Translations under genes and position numbers: made by a program | Source of the DNA: JBDGYE01 sp039584255 | GTDB taxonomy: Bacteria; Gemmatimonadota; Gemmatimonadetes; Palauibacterales; Palauibacteraceae | Assembly (NCBI GenBank): GCA_039584255.1 | Contig: JBDGYE010000065.1 | Coordinates: forward strand, 1 to 24,551 | DNA length: 24,551 bases | Direction of reading: 5' to 3' | Notes under the pieces: model-generated | Database searches by the model: none | What the model was told of the DNA's origin: nothing | Seen by the model: only the letters and a program-made list of their open reading frames with translations | Part shown: positions 1 through 7,227 of the stretch, piece by piece | Numbering within the stretch: position 1 is the stretch's first letter | Layout: the number at the start of each line of letters is the position of its first letter

Positions 1-1669
1 ACGCGGCCAGGAAGACGAGCACCATCACCATGGTCCCGGGTGCCGCACCGAGCTTGCCGAATCTGGGCAGCTTGTCCCCGGTCTGGGGAGCCGACGCGGG
101 GAGCGGCGCCGGGGGCTTTACGATTCCCGGCGGAACGCCGCCGACCGCGGCTACATCAGCGCCGGCCGGCATCGGCCTTCCGAAGAAGACCGAGACCACC
201 GTGATGAGTATGAAGATCCCGCCCCCCAGCGCGGCAATGATCCCGCCGATCGCCGTGATCGCCAGCATCAGGTCCACCGCCGGGGCGAACTCGACCCCGT
301 AGGGCGCGTTCGAGAAAGTGATGTCCCAGTGACGGCGCGGTGTGCCGAATGTGCCGGCGAATGTCATGGCCATTGAGAAGATCAGCATCCCTGCCGCGAA
401 CAGGTACGGCTGGACCCTAGCCAGCGGCCAGAAAGCTACCCGCTTCCGGAAGATCAGCGGAATCACGTAATAGGTGAGGCCCATGAAGGCCAGTGCGGTT
501 CCACCGACCACGGTGGCGTGGAAGTGGCCGGGAATGCGCAGGGTGTTGTGCGCGATGATGTTGATCTGCTCGGTGCCGAAGGTGACCCCGGTGATCCCGC
601 CCACGAAACCGAAGATGATCACCGAGAACACCAGGGCGCTGAAGGCCGGGTCGCCCCACGGCGCCTTTTTGAGCCACTCGAACATGCCTCGCGTGAGGCC
701 CCGTAATCGCTGCCCCACCTCCATCCCGGCCGGCACGGTGAAACCGTGGATCATGCTGGCCAGCACGGCCATGTACATGAAGTAGCTCGTGTTCACGACC
801 TTCCAGGCCGATCCCATCCCGGGGTCGACCAGCAAATGGTGCGCGGAGGCCATCGAGATGAAGAGAACGTAGAGAACGAAGGCGCTGCGGCTAACCTTCT
901 CGTTGAGAACGACCGCCCCCAGCGTGAAGGCTCCCAGCAGGTACCACACCGCGACCATGGCGGCAACGTTGATCTGCTGCGAGGAGTGGCCGAGGCCCCA
1001 CCATACCATCCGGTAGACCTGAGCGTCGACGTTCATGACGCCCAGCGACCACAGGAAGGTGGGAATGTAGATCGCCGCGCCGTGTCCGAGCGTGATGACC
1101 GCGATGATGGCCGCCGTGATGGCCCCGAAGGTCACGAGAGGCACCGACCCTTCGTACGTATGCTCCTTCTTCGCCACCACGAGGCTGGCGAAGAACAGGA
1201 TGACCGCGACGAGAGCCCCGACGGCGAACAGGATCACCCCCAGGTAGTAGGCTGGATGCGCCTTGAGGGGCACGTACGAGGTGAAGAGCACGTCGGCCCG
1301 ACCCGTCCACATCGTCCACTCGATGAGGAGCATGCCGAGCACCATGAGCGCGAACGCCGCCCACCCGACCTTTGGGGCGGGCATGCGGCAGTTCAGCAGG
1401 ATCGGGCCGGCGAAGTACAGAATCGCCACCTCGAAGAACAGGATGAAGAAGATCAGCATGTTCATCCCGTGGACGGTGAGGATCCGGTAGAACCAGGTGG
1501 CGTCGAGGAGGTGGACCGCCTGCCATCGGGTCAGCAGGACTAGGATCGCCGCTATGCCCCCGATGAGCAGCGCGACCGTTCCCATCACGGCGTTTGCCTT
1601 GATGAGCGCGTCGGCCTGTGAATGGACTTTGAGCCCGGTCGTCGGGCAGGTGCGAAAGCCCGTGTTCAT
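1..1669 (-). CDS. Heme-copper oxidase subunit I, B-family (ba3-like), possibly NO reductase; C-terminus cut by window edge
   Basis: This is the catalytic subunit of a membrane terminal reductase. 556 codons are visible, nearly the length of Thermus ba3 subunit I, and the frame runs off the left edge inside the last helix. Ligands seen: His67 in TVHGMN (low-spin heme), His228 in GLGHSSQQ (CuB), His277-His278 in SAHHLLVDPGM (CuB), and His382 and His384 in PGHFH (the two hemes). The His-Pro-x-x-Tyr of oxygen reductases reads His-Ser-Ser-Gln-Gln here, so Gln232 stands where the cross-linked Tyr should be. Family members lacking this Tyr include NO reductases. The start ATG overlaps the stop of the CuA subunit gene (ATGA), showing translational coupling. 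Membership of the superfamily is certain; whether the substrate is O2 or NO is not settled by sequence alone. Confidence 0.93.
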   Translation of the reverse strand, partial: MNTGFRTCPTTGLKVHSQADALIKANAVMGTVALLIGGIAAILVLLTRWQAVHLLDATWFYRILTVHGMNMLIFFILFFEVAILYFAGPILLNCRMPAPKVGWAAFALMVLGMLLIEWTMWTGRADVLFTSYVPLKAHPAYYLGVILFAVGALVAVILFFASLVVAKKEHTYEGSVPLVTFGAITAAIIAVITLGHGAAIYIPTFLWSLGVMNVDAQVYRMVWWGLGHSSQQINVAAMVAVWYLLGAFTLGAVVLNEKVSRSAFVLYVLFISMASAHHLLVDPGMGSAWKVVNTSYFMYMAVLASMIHGFTVPAGMEVGQRLRGLTRGMFEWLKKAPWGDPAFSALVFSVIIFGFVGGITGVTFGTEQINIIAHNTLRIPGHFHATVVGGTALAFMGLTYYVIPLIFRKRVAFWPLARVQPYLFAAGMLIFSMAMTFAGTFGTPRRHWDITFSNAPYGVEFAPAVDLMLAITAIGGIIAALGGGIFILITVVSVFFGRPMPAGADVAAVGGVPPGIVKPPAPLPASAPQTGDKLPRFGKLGAAPGTMVMVLVFLAA

Positions 1670-2235
1670 CGCTCACCTCCGACGCTGGCGGTCCGCGACA
1701 TGTCATCCTCGACGATGATCCTCCCCACCATCGCGTGGTGCAGAACACCGCAGAACTCGTTGCACACGACGCGGAAGTCTCCTGCCTCCAGCGGCTGCAC
1801 ACGCAGTCCGTAGTCGTAGCCGGGAACGACCTGGAAGTTGATGTTGAGCGGGATGAGGCTGAATCCGTGGTTCACATCGACAGACGAGAGGTGGAGGGTG
1901 TACTCGACTCCCTTCCGGAGTATCAGCGTCGGCGTCCATCGCCACATCTCGGCCATCAGGTAGACGTCGCCTCCCGGCGGAGGCTCCACGATCGGGATGC
2001 CGTTCTCCTCTCCGACCTGGTACTGGGCGATGAACTCCGCGGTCCGGGCCCGGAACGCGTCCGGTTCCACCCTGTGGCGGATCCCCGAGGGGTTCTGCCC
2101 GCCCTTGACATGCCACAGAGGCATCATCGCGAACAGCACCATGCACCAGATGAAGGCGATGCCGACCCAGGTCTTCTCGGCGCCGTGGACCGGCTTCCAC
2201 CACACGCCTTTCGGCGACTCGATTCCCGTGTGCAT
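1666..2235 (-). CDS. Heme-copper oxidase subunit II with complete CuA site
   Basis: This is a 189-aa electron-entry subunit. It has one N-terminal membrane helix (about residues 22-42, WVGIAFIWCMVLFAMMPLW) and a periplasmic cupredoxin domain. CuA ligands are all present: the His in DVNHGFSL and the C-terminal motif CNEFCGVLHHAM, which supplies Cys, Glu backbone, Cys, His and Met in the normal spacing. It should accept electrons from a soluble donor such as cytochrome c or a cupredoxin and pass them to subunit I. Short, single-helix subunit II is typical of the ba3 lineage. It lies between the one-helix small subunit gene (14 bp gap) and subunit I (ATGA overlap), so the three are one operon. 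The intact CuA site argues against a quinol-oxidising enzyme. Confidence 0.95.
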   Translation of the reverse strand: MHTGIESPKGVWWKPVHGAEKTWVGIAFIWCMVLFAMMPLWHVKGGQNPSGIRHRVEPDAFRARTAEFIAQYQVGEENGIPIVEPPPGGDVYLMAEMWRWTPTLILRKGVEYTLHLSSVDVNHGFSLIPLNINFQVVPGYDYGLRVQPLEAGDFRVVCNEFCGVLHHAMVGRIIVEDDMSRTASVGGER

Positions 2236-2250
2236 CTGCGAGCTCCTGCG

Positions 2251-2421
2251 TTACGGGAGGGGGGCCGGTTTGAGGCTGAGGATCTCCAGCAGCCCCCATA
2301 GCGTGTAGAACACGAGCATCACGACGATCCCCGCCAGAAGGAGGAGAAACGGGCTGTCGAAGATCCGCTGCCCCAGGGGCACTTCCCCGCCGGTGGAGGT
2401 GTCGTCCGCGGGATGAGTCAT
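2251..2421 (-). CDS. Small one-helix oxidase subunit (subunit IIa-like)
   Basis: This is a 56-aa protein, first gene of the leftward oxidase operon. It has a polar N-terminus and a single membrane helix (about residues 26-48, FLLLLAGIVVMLVFYTLWGL). The start at 2421 was chosen because AAAGGAGG lies just upstream of this ATG. An earlier in-frame ATG at 2487 lies on the far side of the AT-rich control region and would add a non-membrane leader. Thermus ba3 oxidase has a comparable one-helix subunit IIa, though shorter. The assignment as a structural subunit rests on position and topology, not on a recognisable motif. Confidence 0.75.
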   Translation of the reverse strand: MTHPADDTSTGGEVPLGQRIFDSPFLLLLAGIVVMLVFYTLWGLLEILSLKPAPLP

Positions 2422-2439
2422 TCGGGCCTCCTTTGTTGT

Positions 2440-2463
2440 AATTATCATGATGTTATCATAATT
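2440..2463. promoter_or_regulatory. AT-rich divergent control region with repeated TTATCAT
   Basis: This 24-bp AT-rich patch lies between the leftward oxidase operon (ATG at 2421) and the rightward cytochrome b fusion (ATG at 2524). It holds two direct copies of TTATCAT (2442-2448 and 2453-2459), 11 bp apart, one helical turn. It also reads as imperfect inverted repeats: ATGAT-GTT-ATCAT at 2447-2459 is perfect, and the whole 24 bp matches 9 of 12 pairs about its centre. It is a likely shared operator for both units. It does not match the FNR/CRP/DNR consensus TTGAT-N4-ATCAA, so the regulator is unknown. Confidence 0.5.
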
Positions 2464-2523
2464 TATATGGCGCAAGGGCGCTTCCATTGCGGCGCCCTTT
2501 TATCGGCGAATACAAGTGGCTAG

Positions 2524-4086
2524 ATGAAGCGACCGATCAGAGCACTCGAGCGTGCCCTCCGCCGTCCGCTGGCGTCGGCCGACGCGGCCATGAACCGCCT
2601 GTACGGGTGGCGGTTCAACCCTCTCTACCACAGCGGGGCGCTGGTCGTCGCCCTGCTGCTGGTGCTCCTGCTTACGGGAATCTACCTGGTCTTCTTCTAC
2701 CGGGTCGGTGCGCCATACGAGTCAGTGGCCAGGATTACCGGGCAGGTGTGGCTGGGCCGCTGGATCCGAAGCCTTCACCGGTACGCCTCCGATGCAGTGC
2801 TGATCGCTGCCGCCATCCACGCGCTCCGCATGTTCGCACAGGGTCGGAGCTGGGGTCCCCGCACGGTGGCCTGGGTCTCCGGGCTCGGGCTCGTCTCGCT
2901 GATCCTCATAGCCGGGTGGACAGGCTACGTAATGGTGTGGGACGTTCACGGGCAGGTTCTGGCGGTGGAGGGGGCAAAGTTGTTTGACGTGTTGCCCTTG
3001 TTCGGCGAGCCCATCGGCCGCTCCTTTACCGGCGAGCGGGACATCCCCGGAGCCTTCTTCTTCCTTAACCTGTTCGCCCACATCGTCTTCCCCATCGGCC
3101 TCGCAGTTGTTCTGTGGCTCCACGTTCACCGGATGGCGCGTCCCGGTCTGATGCCGCCGCGCCGTCTCACCTGGGCGGTGATCGGACTCCTGACCGCCAT
3201 TTCGGTGCTGTGGCCGATGCCGATGGGCCCGGAGGCAGATGCCCTGCGGCTCCCGGTACAGGCGCCGTATGATGTGCTGTACTCGCTCTGGCTCCCCTTC
3301 TCAAGGGCGTTTCCGGCGGTAGCGACGTGGGCGGTCTGGATCGGGGTGTCCCTGCTTCTCCTGCTCATACCGATGCTGGCCCGCCCGGCTACCCGTCCCT
3401 CGCCATCGGTGGTCGCCGAGAGATATTGCACGGGCTGCGAGCAGTGCGCCCTCGACTGCCCGTATGAGGCGATCGCCATGGTCCAGCGCTCGGATGGGAG
3501 GGCTGGCCTGGTGGCGCGAGTCGATCCGGCGCTGTGTGTCAGCTGCGGCATATGCCTCGGCTCGTGCGCCCCGATGGGAGTGGGGCCGCCGGGGCGTACA
3601 GGACGTGATCAGCTGGCGGCGGCCCGGGAGCTCATCGAGCTGCGGAAGCCGGGTCCGGCAGAAGTCCTGATCGTGGCCTGCTCCCAGGGTGCGGGCGCCG
3701 TCACCGAGACCGAGACGTTCGACGGGGCCCCTGTATTCCGGATCGGTTGTGCGGGGGCAGTACATACCTCGGTGATCGAATACGCCGTTCGATCCGGCGC
3801 CGGTGGAGTGCTCATCGTTCCCTGCCCGCCGCGGGACTGCTGGAACCGCGAGGGGCCGAAGTGGCTGGAGCAGCGGATGTATCACGACCGCGAGGCCGAG
3901 CTGCGCGAGCGGGTGGACAGGCGCCGAATACGGGTCGTTTACGCGGGCGCAGGCGAGCGGGAGCTGGTCCGCGCCGCTCTAGGTTCGTACCGCGCGGAAG
4001 TGACGGCACTGCTACCCGCCGGAGGCGAGGCCGAGATCGACCTGGTCGAGGAGTGCAGAGAGCCGGGTCGGGAGGTCGTGGGATGA
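2524..4086 (+). CDS. Fusion of cytochrome b, 2x[4Fe-4S] ferredoxin and MvhD/FlpD-type domain
   Basis: This is a 520-aa membrane redox protein made of three modules. Residues 1-210 form a cytochrome b/b6-type four-helix domain with both bis-His heme pairs: His85/His99 and His186/His200, each spaced by 13 residues. Residues 215-285 add two helices. Between them, at the place of the PEWY loop of cytochrome bc complexes, the sequence is APYDVLY. Residues 302-348 hold two ferredoxin clusters (CxxCxxCxxxCP at 302-312; Cys338, 341, 344, 348). Residues 378-455 resemble the hydrogenase delta subunit MvhD/FlpD, with Cys386, 409, 434 and 439. The layout suggests electrons move between quinone/heme b and a soluble partner through Fe-S clusters. 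A TAG stop lies directly before the ATG, so no earlier start exists; no strong RBS is seen. The stop overlaps the next start (ATGA). Confidence 0.88.
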   Translation: MKRPIRALERALRRPLASADAAMNRLYGWRFNPLYHSGALVVALLLVLLLTGIYLVFFYRVGAPYESVARITGQVWLGRWIRSLHRYASDAVLIAAAIHALRMFAQGRSWGPRTVAWVSGLGLVSLILIAGWTGYVMVWDVHGQVLAVEGAKLFDVLPLFGEPIGRSFTGERDIPGAFFFLNLFAHIVFPIGLAVVLWLHVHRMARPGLMPPRRLTWAVIGLLTAISVLWPMPMGPEADALRLPVQAPYDVLYSLWLPFSRAFPAVATWAVWIGVSLLLLLIPMLARPATRPSPSVVAERYCTGCEQCALDCPYEAIAMVQRSDGRAGLVARVDPALCVSCGICLGSCAPMGVGPPGRTGRDQLAAARELIELRKPGPAEVLIVACSQGAGAVTETETFDGAPVFRIGCAGAVHTSVIEYAVRSGAGGVLIVPCPPRDCWNREGPKWLEQRMYHDREAELRERVDRRRIRVVYAGAGERELVRAALGSYRAEVTALLPAGGEAEIDLVEECREPGREVVG

Positions 4087-4639
4087 GCCCCCGGGCCCGA
4101 AGGTGGACGCTACGTCTCCTTGGAGCCGTGCTGGCCGTAGCGGTAGCGGTCATAACGGCGGCGCTCTCGAGGGTGCCCTGGTCTGCGGAGAGATCGGAGC
4201 GGGCGCTCGTACGACTTTCGTGGCGCGCACCCATAGCCCGAGTAGAGGAATGCCGGACGTTGACCGGAGAGGAGCTATCTCGGCTCCCGTTGCATATGCG
4301 GAAGCCCGAGGTTTGCGAGGGCCGTCTGCTGCCGTACGTGCTCAGCATCGAAGTGGACGAAGAAGAGGTTCTGGAGGAAACACTGCTTCCCTCGGAGCCC
4401 GGCAGGATAGGCCCGTGTACGTGTTCCGGGAGTTGAGCGTGCCACCCGGAACGCGCCACATAGAGGTGTCGTTCGTCTCTCGCGACGAGGTCGGCGTTTC
4501 CGTGGAGGCCGAGGCCGCCGCAAGAACCGAGAGCGCCCCTGTCGATCTGAGCATCGAGAAGACGGTGACGCTGCCACCGGGCGCGGTTCTGCTGGTCACC
4601 TACGATGAGGCGTCAGGGGGTCTGGTCACCCGGGAGTGA
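4083..4639 (+). pseudogene. Membrane-anchored protein of unknown function, apparently frameshifted near 4404
   Basis: Translation starts at an ATG overlapping the stop of the cytochrome b fusion. The N-terminus has one helix (about residues 9-29), then a presumably periplasmic region containing two Cys (in VEECRTL and PEVCEGR). In this frame the protein ends at 4436 in an unrelated Cys-rich tail after LLPSEPG. A one-base frame change near 4400-4406 (AGCCCGGCAGG) instead continues as QDRPVYVFRELSVPPGTRHI and runs to a TGA at 4637-4639 with normal codon use, giving about 185 residues. A single lost G or C in the CCCGG run would explain this. I do not recognise the family. Coupling to the fusion protein suggests a partner role. 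A sequence error is as likely as true inactivation. Confidence 0.6.
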
Positions 4640-4644
4640 TGCGT

Positions 4645-4677
4645 GCTGCGGAACGGCTTAGGTGCTCACGCCGCAGC
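4645..4677. terminator. Candidate hairpin between convergent genes
   Basis: GCTGCGG (4645-4651) pairs with CCGCAGC (4671-4677) around a 19-nt loop. It sits between the end of the rightward unit (4639) and the end of the leftward DUF2252 gene (4697), where a two-way terminator is expected. There is no T-tract and the loop is long, so support is weak. Confidence 0.3.
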
Positions 4678-4696
4678 GAGCCGCATTGGCGCCGTT

Positions 4697-5914
4697 TCAG
4701 CGTGGCCTGACGGCAACGCCAAAGCTCTTCCACGCGGTCACGACCTCCTCGGCCAGTGTCCGGCTCTCCTCCAGGAACCTCTCCCGCTGCTGTTCCGTCG
4801 CTCTGAGCCGATCGGCGCGTAGGAGGTGGCCGTAGGGCTCCGCCACATTGCGGTAATGGCCCTTCCCTAGCTGAACCCCCACGTCGAAAGCCACCTCGGC
4901 CAGCTCGTCCGCGGATTCGAACGAGGTCTCGACGTCCATCTCCCGGTAGTTGGCCACCCACGCATGGGTCCAGTAATAGTCGCCCCGGAACTCGACGTAG
5001 CCCAGGAACTCGAAGGGACGGTAGGCGATCCTTGTCTGGCCTACCAGAATCCTGAGGGGGTCGCCTTCCGCGGCCTCGACGCACTCGATCCCCGCCAGGC
5101 TCCGCACCTTCTTGACCTCCAGCACTACGTCGTCAAGCGGGTCGTGCTCGGGACCGGCGAGGCGCACCAGGTACTTGGCGTCGAGCGCGCTTCCCACCCC
5201 CAGCTTGAGCGATCCCATCGCCACCGCGTCGAAGAAACGCCGCTCCAGGTCCGGGTGCTCCTTCAGCATGAGGTCCGTGTAGGGCGACATCGCCAGGGCG
5301 AGCTCAGCGGCCTCGTCCGAGGGAATCGGCTCCATGATCGAGTCGACCGACTCGTAATAGCGCTTCCGGTCAGCCGAGAAGCCAGCTCGGATCCGCTCGA
5401 CCACGCGCGGCTTGGACACCTCGGCCGCCGTATCGGCCAGGGCGGCCCGGTAGCCGTCCAGGAAAGAATCGACCAGGTCGTCGGATCGGGCCTCCCAATT
5501 GTTGGCCCGGGCCGTCAGGCGCAGCGAGACCGCGAAGCGGAGGGCGTCCACGATACCCGGACCGCGAGAGGAATCATCGAAATCGGTGAGACCGCGCCCC
5601 AGGTCGGTGACCGCGTACTGCTCCAGATGGGCATCCCCGTGCAGATTGAGGGTGGTCCCACGGCCGACGGATCCCTCCCAGACCTCATCCGCGTGCCGAC
5701 GGCACACCTCCCGACTGAACGGGATGTTGATGAAGCGGAAGTATGTGTGAGGATCGGCGAGAATTCGGTCGAGCAGCTCCGGGTTGCCACTGAAATCGAG
5801 AGACGCCGGGTCCATGTACAGAGGCCCCGTCGCCGCATCGGTGCCCTGCCTCGGCGACTCGCCGCACGCCCACAGCAGACCCGCTACGACCAGAAGAGCC
5901 GCCTCACGGCGCAT
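4697..5914 (-). CDS. DUF2252 family lipoprotein
   Basis: This is a 405-aa protein with a lipoprotein signal (LLVVAGLLWAC, lipid-attached Cys17). The DUF2252 hallmark is present: NLHGDAHLEQY (about residues 91-101) followed by LTDFDDSSRGP. These resemble the catalytic and metal-binding loops of the protein-kinase-like/aminoglycoside phosphotransferase fold, where the family is usually placed. No member has a firmly known reaction to my knowledge. Most DUF2252 proteins are cytoplasmic, so a lipoprotein form suggests a role at the envelope. The start at 5914 has AGGAGA at a suitable distance. The gene is monocistronic, convergent with the upstream unit and divergent from the membrane protein gene at 6143. 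Confidence 0.85.
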   Translation of the reverse strand: MRREAALLVVAGLLWACGESPRQGTDAATGPLYMDPASLDFSGNPELLDRILADPHTYFRFINIPFSREVCRRHADEVWEGSVGRGTTLNLHGDAHLEQYAVTDLGRGLTDFDDSSRGPGIVDALRFAVSLRLTARANNWEARSDDLVDSFLDGYRAALADTAAEVSKPRVVERIRAGFSADRKRYYESVDSIMEPIPSDEAAELALAMSPYTDLMLKEHPDLERRFFDAVAMGSLKLGVGSALDAKYLVRLAGPEHDPLDDVVLEVKKVRSLAGIECVEAAEGDPLRILVGQTRIAYRPFEFLGYVEFRGDYYWTHAWVANYREMDVETSFESADELAEVAFDVGVQLGKGHYRNVAEPYGHLLRADRLRATEQQRERFLEESRTLAEEVVTAWKSFGVAVRPR

Positions 5915-6086
5915 CCCTATTCTCCTGCCCCTGCTTCAGTGTACACCCGACTTGCCTCCCTGTCCGGCTCACCGATCCGCCCGCTCAAGATAGGCCACCT
6001 CGTGCGGAACTTCACCCGGGTGATCCGCACGCGTGACCTTCCAGTTCGAGCCCGGGCCTGGCCGCCCAACGGCCGGACGGGCATTA

Positions 6087-6103
6087 ACTTTGCCATGCAA
6101 AGT
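6087..6103. promoter_or_regulatory. Palindromic operator ACTTTGC-CAT-GCAAAGT
   Basis: This is a perfect 7-bp inverted repeat with a 3-bp centre. It lies directly upstream of and nearly touching a TTGACG -35 element for the membrane protein/regulator pair. Its placement predicts control by the winged-helix protein encoded at 6750 (autoregulation), which is an inference. Confidence 0.65.
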
Positions 6104-6105
6104 AC

Positions 6106-6134
6106 TTGACGGTGCGCAGCAGGGGCCGTATTCA
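6106..6134 (+). promoter_or_regulatory. Candidate promoter of the membrane protein/regulator pair
   Basis: TTGACG (6106-6111) is followed after 17 bp by TATTCA (6129-6134). The predicted transcript start is within a few bases of the ATG at 6143, and no ribosome-binding site is seen there. The message may therefore be leaderless. The -10 match is poor, so this is tentative. Confidence 0.4.
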
Positions 6135-6142
6135 TATTCAAT

Positions 6143-6757
6143 ATGCTGCACAAAGCGTACGGAAGTCCCCCGGAGGCCCGCGGGTCGCAGGCACTCAGCG
6201 ACAGGGCGATCGAGAACCTGCAGTATATCCGCGAGACGATGGAGCTCTCCGGAACCTTTACCGCGGTATCGGGCTGGGGAGGGATCCTGATGGGGATCGT
6301 GGCGCTCATCGCAGCGGCCCTGGCGGGACCTCAGGAGGGAGGCGCCCGGTGGCTGATGGTATGGCTCGCGGCGGCGGCGATCTCGGCCGCGGCTGCCGGC
6401 CTCGCCGTCGTCCGAAAGGCACGACGCGCCGGGGTGCCGTTGCTCAAGGGCCCGGGCAGAAAGTTCGCGCTGAACTTCGCCCCCGCCATCCTCGCGGGAG
6501 CGGTCCTGACGCTGGCTCTGTACGAAGGCGGAAGAGCAGACCTGCTCCCCGGTGTCTGGCTCCTCCTATACGGCACGGCGGTTGTGGCGGGAGGGGCGTT
6601 CTCGGTGCGCATCATCCCCGCCATGGGACTCACGTTCATGATTCTGGGTGCGATCGCCCTGATGCTGCCGGCACTCGGAGGTGCGCTGTTGATCGCGGGC
6701 TTCGGAGGCATGCACATCGTGTACGGGACCATCATCGCACGGAGGTACGGTGGGTAA
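6143..6757 (+). CDS. Integral membrane protein, partner of the downstream regulator
   Basis: This 204-aa protein begins with a soluble segment (residues 1-40, including ALSDRAIENLQYIRETME) followed by about six hydrophobic helices. Examples are GILMGIVALIAAALAG, WLMVWLAAAAISAAAAGLAVV, FAPAILAGAVLTLALY and two closing helices before IIARRYGG. I do not recognise a named family. It overlaps the winged-helix regulator gene by 8 bp (6750-6757), so the two are translated together. This arrangement resembles small sensor-membrane/regulator pairs, but no ligand can be read from the sequence. The start is the first ATG after the putative promoter and lacks an RBS. Confidence 0.75.
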   Translation: MLHKAYGSPPEARGSQALSDRAIENLQYIRETMELSGTFTAVSGWGGILMGIVALIAAALAGPQEGGARWLMVWLAAAAISAAAAGLAVVRKARRAGVPLLKGPGRKFALNFAPAILAGAVLTLALYEGGRADLLPGVWLLLYGTAVVAGGAFSVRIIPAMGLTFMILGAIALMLPALGGALLIAGFGGMHIVYGTIIARRYGG

Positions 6758-7160
6758 GAAGAGCTCCGCGGCCAGAAGGCGAGAGGCGGAACCGCCACCA
6801 GAAGGCTCGGCGACCGGTGGCCAGGCGGGACTAAAAGCCATGCATGGACTCAACATCGCTGGAGGGCCCCTGCAGCTCGATGGGCTCATCCACGAGCGGG
6901 TCCGACTCGGAATCGTGAGCGCGCTTTCGGTGAGCGAGTGGCTCTCGTTCACGGACCTGCGGGCGATTCTGAGGACTACGGACGGCAATCTGAGCGCACA
7001 CGCCCGCCGTCTGGAAGACGCCGGCTACATCGAGTGCCAGAAGTCCTTCGCGGGTCGCGTTCCCCACACGGAGTACCGGCTCACCGTGCGCGGTCGGATG
7101 GAGCTCGCCTCTTATCTGGATCACATGGAGGCACTGATTCGGGCAACTCGAGAGGGTTGA
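6750..7160 (+). CDS. Winged-helix transcriptional regulator (HTH_34/PF13601-like)
   Basis: This is a 136-aa DNA-binding protein. After a charged, low-complexity N-terminus (residues 1-35), a winged-helix domain spans about residues 40-130: LIHERVRLGIVSALS, then LSFTDLRAILRTTDGNLSAHARRLEDAGYIECQKSF and the wing RVPHTEYRLTVRGR. This is the pattern of the PadR/MarR-like 'transcriptional regulator' group that binds as a dimer to short palindromes. The GTG start at 6750 has GGAGG four bases upstream. An in-frame ATG at 6840 would remove the unstructured leader and cannot be excluded. Candidate binding sites are the palindromes at 6087-6103 and 7205-7227. Confidence 0.85.
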   Translation: MGKKSSAARRREAEPPPEGSATGGQAGLKAMHGLNIAGGPLQLDGLIHERVRLGIVSALSVSEWLSFTDLRAILRTTDGNLSAHARRLEDAGYIECQKSFAGRVPHTEYRLTVRGRMELASYLDHMEALIRATREG

Positions 7161-7200
7161 CGGGCCTTCTGGGGCAAGGCCGAACTCCTTTTTTGGGGGT

Positions 7201-7227
7201 AGTAACTCTATGATACAGAGTACTCTG
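7201..7227. promoter_or_regulatory. Palindromes at the uppS start
   Basis: ACTCT (7205-7209) and AGAGT (7217-7221) form an inverted repeat with a 7-bp centre. Overlapping it is the perfect 12-bp palindrome CAGAGTACTCTG (7216-7227). The outline resembles the ACTTTGC...GCAAAGT operator at 6087. The ATG assigned to uppS lies inside the repeat, so the site either blocks translation initiation/early elongation or the true start is further downstream. Confidence 0.45.

Noticed and set aside
746..1543. 265-codon plus-strand frame opposite oxidase subunit I
   Set aside because: The composition is charged and repetitive (His, Glu, Arg, Asp), it is antisense to conserved membrane helices and it has no RBS.
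2442..2461. FNR/DNR-type box in the oxidase promoter
   Set aside because: The half-sites and spacing do not match TTGAT-N4-ATCAA.
2487..2987. Separate small gene overlapping the start of the cytochrome b fusion in another frame
   Set aside because: It is a shadow frame with Arg/Pro/Gly-rich composition; the fusion frame has clear conserved motifs throughout.
4964..6109. 381-codon plus-strand frame opposite the DUF2252 gene
   Set aside because: It is a shadow of the DUF2252 coding sequence with no recognisable domain.
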